Made by a program: the position numbers and the translations under genes
The notes under the pieces: model-generated
What the model saw: the letters and a program-made list of their open reading frames with translations, nothing else
Told to the model about the DNA's origin: nothing
Databases searched by the model: none
In this document: positions 32,735 to 37,616 of the stretch, in pieces
How the letters are laid out: each line of letters begins with the position of its first letter
How positions within the stretch are numbered: position 1 is the stretch's first letter
IMG/VR virus record: IMGVR_UViG_3300046170_000096
Coordinates: 1-37,920 of that record
Source: a virus
Direction: 5' to 3' (one strand)
Length of the DNA stretch: 37,920 nucleotides

Positions 32735-32854
32735 ATGTCCGATAAAAAATGTTGTCAATGTCCTAACAAAGCTCACATCTTACAGCATTATATTTATTAT
32801 TGTGCTGATTGTTTTCTTAAAATTTTAAAAAATGACAAAAAAAAAGAAAAGTAA
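32735..32854 (+). CDS. 39-residue zinc-ribbon-like protein
   Basis: This ORF reads MSDKKCCQCPNKAHILQHYI and on to YYCADCFLKIL, with C6-x2-C9 and C23-x2-C26, enough for a small zinc ribbon. It lies between the initiator and the next gene, overlapping the latter by 23 bp. AGGTGTTAGGTGTTA precedes the ATG. Possibly a small regulator or nucleic-acid binder. Confidence 0.55.
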   Translation: MSDKKCCQCPNKAHILQHYIYYCADCFLKILKNDKKKEK

Positions 32855-33338
32855 AAAAGCGATTGAACTTGGTAGCCAAGAGTTAATTTTAAATGATGAT
32901 CGTACTTTAACTCGTAAGGTTGATGGTGCTAAGTTTCGTTTTGCTTTTTATGGCGAAGATCGTCATTTAGAAAAAGTACATAAATCAGTTTTAGAAAATT
33001 ATCATGCGAGAGGTATGCTTTGTAATTATGATCGAGGTATTAATGATAAACGTTTCTTTGCAGGCTCAAAGTTTGAACAAATTTGTTATCATGCAGGCTT
33101 AGAACAAAGAGTAACCGCTAGTTTAAATGACATGGTAGTTGGAACTAAAGAAGATTTTATTTTAGATAACATAGACGCACACTCATATTTTCATCAAGTT
33201 TGTAAAGAGCTAGGCAAGTTTTGGAATATTTCTTGGTGGGTAATGGTACTTAACAGACCCGCTAATAAATATAAACGAAAAGGGATGGAAGACTTACAAG
33301 AGGCTTTAGATCGAATGGTAACTATCTTTGACTTTTGA
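32832..33338 (+). CDS. uncharacterised regulator-like protein (DUF6456-like, tentative)
   Basis: This 168-residue protein has a basic N-terminus (KKKKSKKAIELG), then YHARGMLCNYDRGINDKRFF, AGSKFEQICYHAGLEQRVTA and a C-terminal RKGMEDLQEALDRMVTIF. The order (an 'AG.kf...y..agl...vt' segment followed by a C-terminal helix ending in a dimer-like DLQEALD) resembles DUF6456-type proteins of alphaproteobacterial phages and chromosomes. The match is weak. Being last in the rightward early operon before a terminator, it could be a late-gene regulator. Confidence 0.6.
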   Translation: MTKKKKSKKAIELGSQELILNDDRTLTRKVDGAKFRFAFYGEDRHLEKVHKSVLENYHARGMLCNYDRGINDKRFFAGSKFEQICYHAGLEQRVTASLNDMVVGTKEDFILDNIDAHSYFHQVCKELGKFWNISWWVMVLNRPANKYKRKGMEDLQEALDRMVTIFDF

Positions 33339-33354
33339 ATATGACCCTTTGGTT

Positions 33355-33391
33355 AATTAATCAGCTAATCTGATTTTTTCTTTTTTTTAAT
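33355..33391 (+). terminator. terminator after rightward early operon
   Basis: AATCAG (33359-33364) pairs with CTGATT (33370-33375) around CTAAT, followed by TTTT-C-TTTTTTTT. It follows the 32832-33338 gene by about 20 bp and separates it from the convergent minus-strand genes. Confidence 0.75.
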
Positions 33392-33517
33392 CTCCTTGTA
33401 AGGAGACAAGTTATATAAATGACCATGCTTTTGAAAAAACTCTAACAGGTTTTTTTTTGCTTGGTTGTTACTTTCTTTATTGGATTGTTTTTGATTTTTC
33501 TTTTTATAGGAACTCAT
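33365..33517 (-). CDS. small basic protein (start uncertain)
   Basis: From ATG at 33517 this gives about 50 residues, MSSYKKKNQKQSNKESNNQA and onward, ending in a lysine run. The frame is open further upstream to 33565, but that part overlaps the next gene more deeply. A 14-bp overlap with the 33504-33761 gene suggests coupling. Low complexity makes it uncertain. No family. Confidence 0.4.
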   Translation of the reverse strand: MSSYKKKNQKQSNKESNNQAKKNLLEFFQKHGHLYNLSPYKEIKKKKKSD

Positions 33518-33761
33518 CATAATCATTCCAATCAATTTGGGTTGTTTTAATAGTTGGATAATCATTTATAATAAATTTTTTGACTAAACTTTTACAATGC
33601 TTACCACTATCCTTATATCTAAAAAAAACTTCATCAAAGTTTATGTTACTGTGAAATCTTTCTATGTAAATCCATTCTTGATTTTTTTCATCAAACATGA
33701 ATTTGTCAAAACCTACTGCAAAAGAAACCACAGGTTCATATTTAATTTTAGTTTTAATCAT
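33504..33761 (-). CDS. small protein with the shared GGAGTGTA leader
   Basis: This 85-residue protein starts MIKTKIKYEPVVSFAVGFDK. An upstream in-frame ATG exists, but the conserved leader ATGGAGTGTATT sits directly before the chosen ATG (33759-33773), exactly as in several other genes here, so GGAG is the ribosome site rather than coding. The body is beta-rich (EWIYIERFHSNINFDEVFFR). Function unknown. Confidence 0.65.
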   Translation of the reverse strand: MIKTKIKYEPVVSFAVGFDKFMFDEKNQEWIYIERFHSNINFDEVFFRYKDSGKHCKSLVKKFIINDYPTIKTTQIDWNDYDEFL

Positions 33762-33852
33762 AATACACTCCATTGTGTAAGGGTCATATTCACTTGTCAA
33801 AGAACAGTCTTTTTTAAAGACAGCCTATTATAACATATGGGTTTTTGAGATT

Positions 33853-34018
33853 TGGCTGTTTTCAGGGATTTTAGGAAATTGCTCTAGGTATTCCGCCAAA
33901 AATTAGGTGTTTTACCCTTAAAAGAAATCGCTTTTCCGCCAAAAACTAGACTAAAAATGGCTTATTTTAAGCAATTTGTTAAAAATAATGGCTGTTTTCT
34001 GGGCTAAACTTATCCACA
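33853..34018. other. non-coding region with paired repeats and a DnaA box (origin candidate)
   Basis: No gene is present from 33762 to 34188. The region contains TGGCTGTTTTCAGGG (33853-33867) and TGGCTGTTTTCTGGG (33989-34003), differing at one base. It also contains TTCCGCCAAAAATTAG (33891-33906) and TTCCGCCAAAAACTAG (33934-33949), again one mismatch. TTATCCACA, the perfect DnaA-box consensus, follows at 34010-34018 next to a run of Ts. This nested layout suggests an origin or a regulatory hub. Confidence 0.55.
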
Positions 34019-34039
34019 TTTTTTTTTATGGCATCTTTA

Positions 34040-34089
34040 GGTCATTTTTTTGACCGCAAGAACCAATGGACATAATTTATTATGTTCTT
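34040..34089. promoter_or_regulatory. inverted repeats downstream of the DnaA box
   Basis: GGTCA-N6-TGACC lies at 34040-34055. CATAAT-TT-ATTATG lies at 34071-34084, with outer arms AAGAAC (34058-34063) and GTTCTT (34084-34089). They may be operator or cruciform elements. I see no clear promoter pair tied to them. Confidence 0.45.
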
Positions 34090-34160
34090 GTTTTGTTCAC
34101 TTACAGAGTGCGAGGTAAATAGTCTAAAACAATTAAGATTCAAATTACTACGCAAGCAAC

Positions 34161-34185
34161 AACCCTCTTTATGAGGGTTTTTTTA
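34161..34185 (+). terminator. strong rho-independent terminator
   Basis: AACCCTC (34161-34167) pairs with GAGGGTT (34173-34179) around TTTAT, followed by TTTTT. It lies directly before the gene at 34189 and should isolate it, and the terminase small subunit, from rightward transcription through the non-coding region. Confidence 0.85.
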
Positions 34186-34188
34186 TTT

Positions 34189-34476
34189 ATGCAAACAGAA
34201 ACAAAATTGTTTGTGGCTGTAATTATTCAATCACTGATGGATAGTCTTAACAAGTTTATTGATATTGAAAGTAAGAATAGTTACCACCACATCACAGCAA
34301 AAGAATGGTTAGGTACTGATGATTTTCGATACATTTGTGAGCTTGCTAGTTTACACCCTAAAACAGTTTTAAAAATTTACAAAAAATTTAATCATTACAA
34401 AGATTACCTAACACCAGAAACAACAAAGATTTTATTACATGAAGCATTTAGCAGACATAAACAATTATCAATGTAG
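34189..34476 (+). CDS. small phage protein upstream of terS
   Basis: ATG 34189 gives 95 residues, starting MQTETKLFVAVIIQSLMDSL. An in-frame ATG at 34171 is rejected because it lies in the terminator hairpin. The centre, AKEWLGTDDFRYICELASLH-P, resembles a short WL-x-s-x-D-F-x-x-[IV]-C-x-L-A motif found in small phage proteins next to packaging genes. Mainly helical. Role unknown. Confidence 0.65.
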   Translation: MQTETKLFVAVIIQSLMDSLNKFIDIESKNSYHHITAKEWLGTDDFRYICELASLHPKTVLKIYKKFNHYKDYLTPETTKILLHEAFSRHKQLSM

Positions 34477-34483
34477 TTTATAC

Positions 34484-34627
34484 ATGGTAAAAAATCAGCA
34501 AACAAACAAAACAGAAATCGTTGTTAAGTTTGCAAATTTTGAAACAGATGAAGAGGCATTAGAATTTGCCGAACTATTTCAACTACAATCAAGTATAAAT
34601 GACATTGAACAATCAACAATTCATTAA
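34484..34627 (+). CDS. small acidic protein
   Basis: From ATG 34484 this gives 47 residues (MVKNQQTNKTEIVVKFANFE, then TDEEALEFAELFQLQSSIND). The frame is open to ATG 34439, but that part overlaps the preceding gene. A short beta strand followed by an acidic helix. No family recognised. Lies between the 34189 gene and terS. Confidence 0.5.
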   Translation: MVKNQQTNKTEIVVKFANFETDEEALEFAELFQLQSSINDIEQSTIH

Positions 34628-34656
34628 AGAGTTAAAAGAAATATTAGAGGTACTAA

Positions 34657-35124
34657 GTGGCGAGTTCAGAATTGGAAACGATAAAGACAGATACACCATC
34701 AACAGAGATAAAAACAAAAAAAGGGGCAAGAGGAAAGTATAAAGGTTCGCTTGTTAAAAAGATTCTTGAAGAGGTATCTTTAGGCGAGGCAATTACTAAA
34801 ATTTGCAAAAACAATAACATTTCATGGAATACATGGAACGCATGGTGCAAAAAAGACCCTTCACTTGATGAAGAATTCCAAAAGGCAAAAGAGCGATCAA
34901 TTTATTACACAATAGATTCTGTTGAAACTTTAACAAGAGACGCAATAGATAAAGCTAGAAAAGGCGAATACAACATGACCACAATTAAGGCTTTAGATAT
35001 TCATGTTAAGCATAAGCAATTTATGGCACAAAAAATGGCAGGAAAAGTTTTTGGTAGTGATAAAGAGAAATTGACCTTAACAAGTAGTCAAGGTCAAAAA
35101 CTAGAAATTGAGTGGTTAAAATAA
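34657..35124 (+). CDS. terS: terminase small subunit
   Basis: This 155-residue protein starts at GTG with TTAGAGGTACTAA as Shine-Dalgarno. After a disordered N-terminus, residues about 32-75 form the DNA-binding HTH (LVKKILEEVSLGEAITKICK, WNTWNAWCKKDPSLDEEFQK), typical of Sf6/P22-type small terminases. A helical oligomerisation part follows (AIDKARKGEYNMTTIKALDI) and then a beta-rich tail. It recognises the packaging site and stimulates TerL. It is unusual that TerL (277-1527) is not adjacent: a set of small genes, several on the opposite strand, lies between if the map is circular. Confidence 0.85.
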   Translation: MASSELETIKTDTPSTEIKTKKGARGKYKGSLVKKILEEVSLGEAITKICKNNNISWNTWNAWCKKDPSLDEEFQKAKERSIYYTIDSVETLTRDAIDKARKGEYNMTTIKALDIHVKHKQFMAQKMAGKVFGSDKEKLTLTSSQGQKLEIEWLK

Positions 35125-35376
35125 TTAATAATATTCGTAAGTAGGTTTTTTTATTTCTACATTTAAATCTGTTTCTTGACCCCAACCAGTTAAATGTTTT
35201 TCGATATTAAATTTTAATGTTTCATAAAATTCGCCTATATCGTAACAATTACCTTCAAATACAATTTTTTTTGTAATCTTAGGCTGTTTGTACTTTAATC
35301 TTTTTTTCTTTTTTTCATCGTAATAATCTTTTTCAGTTGTAACTTTAGTGATTTTTATATCGCCAATGTTTAACAT
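35125..35376 (-). CDS. small protein with the shared leader
   Basis: ATG 35376 (MLNIGDIKITKVTTEKDYYD) is chosen over the in-frame ATG at 35388, because ATGGAGTGTAAA before it is the repeated leader. The 83 residues are beta-rich and basic (KRLKYKQPKITKKIVFEGNC). The gene is convergent with terS, with stops abutting at 35124/35125. Unknown function. Confidence 0.65.
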   Translation of the reverse strand: MLNIGDIKITKVTTEKDYYDEKKKKRLKYKQPKITKKIVFEGNCYDIGEFYETLKFNIEKHLTGWGQETDLNVEIKKPTYEYY

Positions 35377-35411
35377 TTTACACTCCATGTGTTATAGTTA
35401 ATTCGTCAATA

Positions 35412-35426
35412 GATTTTACACTCCAT
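35412..35426 (-). other. orphan copy of the shared leader with no start codon
   Basis: On the minus strand this reads ATGGAGTGTAAAATC, identical to the leader of the flanking genes except that the final ATG is ATC, and a stop follows two codons later. It lies 38 bp upstream of the functional copy at 35374-35388. Likely a remnant of a lost gene or a leader duplication. Confidence 0.7.
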
Positions 35427-35436
35427 TGACAATCCC

Positions 35437-35757
35437 TTACTCTACTAAACTAGGGTAAGGGAAATTTTTATTTTCTTGTATCCAAAAATTTTCTACAAAA
35501 TTAAAAGCGTCTTCTAATTTTTTGTAAGTTATAATTTCAAAATCTTTACCAAATACAGTAAATATGTTTTTGTCTCTAATATTTATAACACCAAAATTAC
35601 CATAATTATTTACAGCTTTTTTATGAATATAATATTTAAACCATAATTCATCTGTAAATTTTTCTAAATTAGAATCATATTTATTTTGCTGAACATATAA
35701 AAAATTGCCTATTTCTTTAATTAGTTTTTGACCTTGTATTAATTTATAATCACTCAT
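35437..35757 (-). CDS. uncharacterised early protein
   Basis: This 106-residue protein reads KLIQGQKLIKEIGNFLYVQQ, then WFKYYIHKKAVNNYGNFGVI and FGKDFEIITYKKLEDAFNFV. It looks like a small alpha/beta fold. Its ATG overlaps the stop of the 25-residue ORF upstream (ATGA), so it may be translated by coupling. No family recognised. Confidence 0.65.
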   Translation of the reverse strand: MSDYKLIQGQKLIKEIGNFLYVQQNKYDSNLEKFTDELWFKYYIHKKAVNNYGNFGVINIRDKNIFTVFGKDFEIITYKKLEDAFNFVENFWIQENKNFPYPSLVE

Positions 35758-35831
35758 ACATTAACCCATTGAACAGTTAAAAAGATCATTGCATTAATAA
35801 ATAATACAATAACAAATAATTCTTTACTCAT
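35754..35831 (-). CDS. 25-residue membrane peptide with the shared leader
   Basis: MSKELFVIVLFINAMIFLTV-QW is almost entirely a transmembrane helix. ATGGAGTGTAAA (35843-35832 on the minus strand) gives it the same ribosome-binding leader as other genes in this cluster, and its TGA overlaps the next start. The leader strongly suggests real translation. Small phage membrane peptides can affect superinfection or act as toxins, but no specific role can be given. Confidence 0.6.
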   Translation of the reverse strand: MSKELFVIVLFINAMIFLTVQWVNV

Positions 35832-35856
35832 TTTACACTCCATATTATTTAATATA

Positions 35857-35885
35857 GCTTTATACAGGTAAAGACTTAAAGTCAA
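35857..35885 (-). promoter_or_regulatory. predicted leftward promoter for the 35831 operon
   Basis: On the minus strand TTGACTTTAAG...TATAAAGC runs from 35885. TTGACT is the -35, and TATAAA 15 bp on (or TAAAGC at 17 bp) is the -10. The segment TTGACTTTAA..CTTTACC matches the direct repeats at 37054 and 37297, suggesting a shared promoter/operator. Confidence 0.5.
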
Positions 35886-35897
35886 TATAAAAAATAC

Positions 35898-35925
35898 TTG
35901 TAATCGAAATTTATTTCTTTATAAG
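35898..35925 (+). promoter_or_regulatory. predicted promoter of the RHH gene (leaderless)
   Basis: TTGTAA (35898-35903), 16 bp, TATAAG (35920-35925). The expected start point, 7 nt downstream, coincides with the ATG at 35932. No Shine-Dalgarno is visible. Confidence 0.45.
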
Positions 35926-35931
35926 ATCATT

Positions 35932-36129
35932 ATGGCTAAACCAACAAAATATAACAACTCTATGCAATTAAAATTAGAGGATGATTTAAACGATTTTATA
36001 ATGAATGAGCAAATGGCAAATTTTCAGATAAATAAAACTATATTAAATAAATCTGAAACAGTAAGAAATTTATTATATCAAATAAAAGAAATAAAAGAAA
36101 AACAGAAAAAGAAAAAGCCCTCTAAATAA
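35932..36129 (+). CDS. ribbon-helix-helix DNA-binding protein (CopG/Arc-like)
   Basis: This 65-residue protein has a short strand MQLKLEDDLNDFIMNEQMAN followed by NKTILNKSETVRNLLYQIKE. The strand-helix-helix layout with 'KSETVRnLL' as the second helix is typical of dimeric ribbon-helix-helix regulators. The tail is basic. It is transcribed divergently from the 35831 operon, so it may repress that promoter and the related repeats. A leaderless mRNA is possible. Confidence 0.65.
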   Translation: MAKPTKYNNSMQLKLEDDLNDFIMNEQMANFQINKTILNKSETVRNLLYQIKEIKEKQKKKKPSK

Positions 36130-36137
36130 AGAGGGCT
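36116..36137. terminator. bidirectional terminator between convergent genes
   Basis: AGCCCTCT (36116-36123) pairs with AGAGGGCT (36130-36137) around AAATAA. On the minus strand it is followed by TTTTTCTTTTTC, giving an ideal leftward terminator. The plus-strand side is followed by a weaker AT-rich tract. Confidence 0.85.
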
Positions 36138-36145
36138 AATATTAA

Positions 36146-36334
36146 TTAATTTTTACTAAAAAATAGAAAACCAAATAGACTAAAAGATAACTTTAAATCA
36201 TTGTTACATTTTAAACATTTGTTATCATTAAGTTTAATTTGATTAGGTGTATAAAATTTTTGACAACATGGAGTTACTAAAAATTGATTATACAAAGTAT
36301 TTAGATATTCTCTTTGCTGTTTTAATTGATTCAT
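36146..36334 (-). CDS. small zinc-ribbon-like protein
   Basis: This 62-residue protein has a short helical start (QLKQQREYLNTLYNQFLV), then TPCCQKFYTPNQIKLNDNKC and LKCNNDLKL: a CC and C-x2-C pair able to hold zinc. The leader AAGGAGTGTAAAATT before ATG belongs to the shared set. It follows the 36339-36509 gene by 4 bp and ends at the bidirectional terminator. Confidence 0.65.
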   Translation of the reverse strand: MNQLKQQREYLNTLYNQFLVTPCCQKFYTPNQIKLNDNKCLKCNNDLKLSFSLFGFLFFSKN

Positions 36335-36338
36335 AATT

Positions 36339-36509
36339 TTACACTCCTTGTTTATTATTTAAAACTTGCAAAGGGTCATATTTTAAAATGTGTTCTAAAT
36401 TTTCTTTTATGGTTTTAGGATTATTTACAATTCCATACTTGCCATAATAACCAATAGGCACATACTTAACACCTTTTATAGTTTTAGGTTCAGTAATAAT
36501 ATTTTTCAT
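36339..36509 (-). CDS. 56-residue protein with the shared leader
   Basis: The ORF reads MKNIITEPKTIKGVKYVPIG, YYGKYGIVNNPKTIKENLEH and ends NNKQGV. AAGGAGTGTAAAACT immediately precedes ATG, the same leader as neighbouring genes. Interestingly, its last codons (caa gga gtg taa) are themselves part of the leader of the next gene, so stop and ribosome site overlap. Unknown function. Confidence 0.65.
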   Translation of the reverse strand: MKNIITEPKTIKGVKYVPIGYYGKYGIVNNPKTIKENLEHILKYDPLQVLNNKQGV

Positions 36510-36540
36510 AGTTTTACACTCCTTATAAATTGTTTATAAG

Positions 36541-36569
36541 TCTATAACACTTTACGGAATAGATGTAAA
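36541..36569 (-). promoter_or_regulatory. predicted leftward promoter
   Basis: On the minus strand TTTACA (36569-36564), 17 bp, TATAGA (36546-36541), about 30 bp upstream of the 36509 start. It faces away from the promoter at 36576-36602. Confidence 0.55.
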
Positions 36570-36575
36570 TACTTA

Positions 36576-36602
36576 TTGACATAAATATTTAAACATTATA
36601 CA
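36576..36602 (+). promoter_or_regulatory. predicted rightward promoter
   Basis: TTGACA (36576-36581) with TATACA (36597-36602) 15 bp downstream, or TACAAG at 17 bp. It should drive the acidic-protein gene at 36636 and is divergent from the promoter at 36541-36569. Confidence 0.5.
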
Positions 36603-36635
36603 AGATTAATATTAATTATTAATGGAGTGTATAAA

Positions 36636-36998
36636 ATGAACTATTACAAACAAGATGAAATCCAACAATACTTTTATGATTGGGTAGCAGATCAAGGGCA
36701 AGAGTGGATAAAAGAAAATAAAGACGATTTACATCATCACGCCTTTAATACTGATTATTATATAATCGGATATGGTAAAGCAGAGGAGTGGCTCGGAACT
36801 CATACTTTTGAAGTAATTAGAATTATTCAAGAATATGAAAAAGATATGTTCGGGGAATCTTATACTGATTTGTCAGATAGTGAAAAAGTCGTCAATATGT
36901 ATACCTATATAGTAGGAGAACAGATTGTATATGATTATATAGAAACATTAGAAGACGAAGACGAAGACGAAGAAGAATTAGAAACAGTTACAGCTTAA
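36636..36998 (+). CDS. acidic early protein with the shared leader
   Basis: This 120-residue protein starts at ATG 36636, preceded by ATGGAGTGTATAAA. It has a conserved-looking body (QQYFYDWVADQGQEWIKENK, GKAEEWLGTHTFEVIRIIQE) and an extremely acidic tail (LEDEDEDEEELE). Proteins with AEEWLG-type cores occur in marine phages, function unknown to me. The tail could mimic DNA, as in some anti-host phage proteins, but that is speculation. It ends before a strong terminator. Confidence 0.7.
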   Translation: MNYYKQDEIQQYFYDWVADQGQEWIKENKDDLHHHAFNTDYYIIGYGKAEEWLGTHTFEVIRIIQEYEKDMFGESYTDLSDSEKVVNMYTYIVGEQIVYDYIETLEDEDEDEEELETVTA

Positions 36999-37015
36999 AT
37001 TATTACATAAAAGGG

Positions 37016-37042
37016 GGCTATATTAATTTATAGCCTTTTTTT
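37016..37042 (+). terminator. rho-independent terminator
   Basis: GGCTATA (37016-37022) pairs with TATAGCC (37029-37035) around TTAATT, followed by TTTTTTTATTTTT. It ends the transcription unit of the acidic-protein gene. Confidence 0.88.
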
Positions 37043-37050
37043 ATTTTTAT

Positions 37051-37091
37051 CTATTGACTTTATACCTTTATTGCTTTACAGCTTTATTTAT
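37051..37091 (+). promoter_or_regulatory. promoter repeat, copy 1
   Basis: CTATTGACTTTATACC...TTTATTTAT matches 37294-37334 with five mismatches in 41 bp. TTGACT (37054-37059) and TACAGC 17 bp on form a weak promoter whose start would fall at the ATG at 37090, implying a leaderless transcript. Confidence 0.55.
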
Positions 37092-37293
37092 GAATATTTA
37101 CATATTAAGACATAAACCAAGCAAAGCACAAATGGTTAAGGCACATAATTCTTATGGCATATTTAAAGTGTTTCAAGCAAAGAATTTTGAGCAAGCAGAA
37201 CTTAAAGCAAAAAAACATTGTGAAAAAACTAAAAGCGAATTTGTCAAACTTTGGCAAGATAACGATTGGTTTAATATAGATAGTTATAAATAA
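37090..37293 (+). CDS. small early protein
   Basis: ATG 37090 gives 67 residues (MNIYILRHKPSKAQMVKAHN, SYGIFKVFQAKNFEQAELKA, ending WQDNDWFNIDSYK). An upstream TTG at 37054 is rejected because it coincides with the -35 box. There is no Shine-Dalgarno. The compact alpha/beta look is coherent, with no known family. Confidence 0.6.
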   Translation: MNIYILRHKPSKAQMVKAHNSYGIFKVFQAKNFEQAELKAKKHCEKTKSEFVKLWQDNDWFNIDSYK

Positions 37294-37334
37294 CTATTGA
37301 CTTTAAACCTTTACCGCTTTATACCTTTATTTAT
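37294..37334 (+). promoter_or_regulatory. promoter repeat, copy 2
   Basis: Second copy of the 41-bp repeat. TTGACT (37297-37302), 17 bp, TATACC (37320-37325). Unlike copy 1 it is followed by a 5' leader with the GGAGTGTAAA ribosome site before ATG 37358. Confidence 0.6.
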
Positions 37335-37357
37335 AATAATAAATGGAGTGTAAACCA

Positions 37358-37567
37358 ATGACTAGAAAAGATTATATTAAACTAGCTAAAATGTTTAAAA
37401 ATGCGATTACAATTAACAACGAAGAAAAAGAAATGCTAGGAGATAAAAATTTATCAAATCATACTGACAATATACTGTGTGATATGATTAACGAAGTAAT
37501 AGAAATTTGCGAGGATGATAATCCTAGATTTAATGAAGAGACATTTAGAAACGCTATAAGCAAATAA
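37358..37567 (+). CDS. small early protein with the shared leader
   Basis: ATG 37358 gives 69 residues (MTRKDYIKLAKMFKNAITIN, then DNILCDMINEVIEICEDDNP-RF). The leader ATGGAGTGTAAACCA precedes it, so the in-frame ATG at 37343 is leader rather than start. It is mostly helical. This pattern (RKDYi.lA...., ii..l...f..DNPRFd...F) is frequent in small phage proteins of unknown role. Confidence 0.7.
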   Translation: MTRKDYIKLAKMFKNAITINNEEKEMLGDKNLSNHTDNILCDMINEVIEICEDDNPRFNEETFRNAISK

Positions 37568-37585
37568 CATATACAACTATATACA

Positions 37586-37615
37586 AAGCCCTATAATCAA
37601 ACATAGGGCTTTTTT
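37586..37615 (+). terminator. rho-independent terminator
   Basis: AAGCCCTAT (37586-37594) pairs with ATAGGGCTT (37603-37611) around an 8-nt loop, followed by TTTT. It closes the last rightward gene before the non-coding right end. Confidence 0.9.
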
Positions 37616-37616
37616 A

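Noticed and set aside
34171-34476. Longer start for the small gene upstream of terS
   Set aside because: The upstream ATG lies in the hairpin and T-tract of a terminator. ATG 34189 is preferred.
34599-34742. 47-codon ORF overlapping the start of the terminase small subunit gene
   Set aside because: Lies in another frame across 86 bp of terS, with no Shine-Dalgarno. The overlap is too deep to accept without conservation.
35430-35465. Hairpin CCCTTAC...GTAAGGG near 35435-35461 as a terminator
   Set aside because: It overlaps the 3' coding end of the 35437-35757 gene and lacks a U-tract on the relevant strand.
37054-37293. Longer TTG start for the gene at 37090
   Set aside because: The TTG coincides with the -35 box of a repeated promoter, and the extra residues look non-coding.
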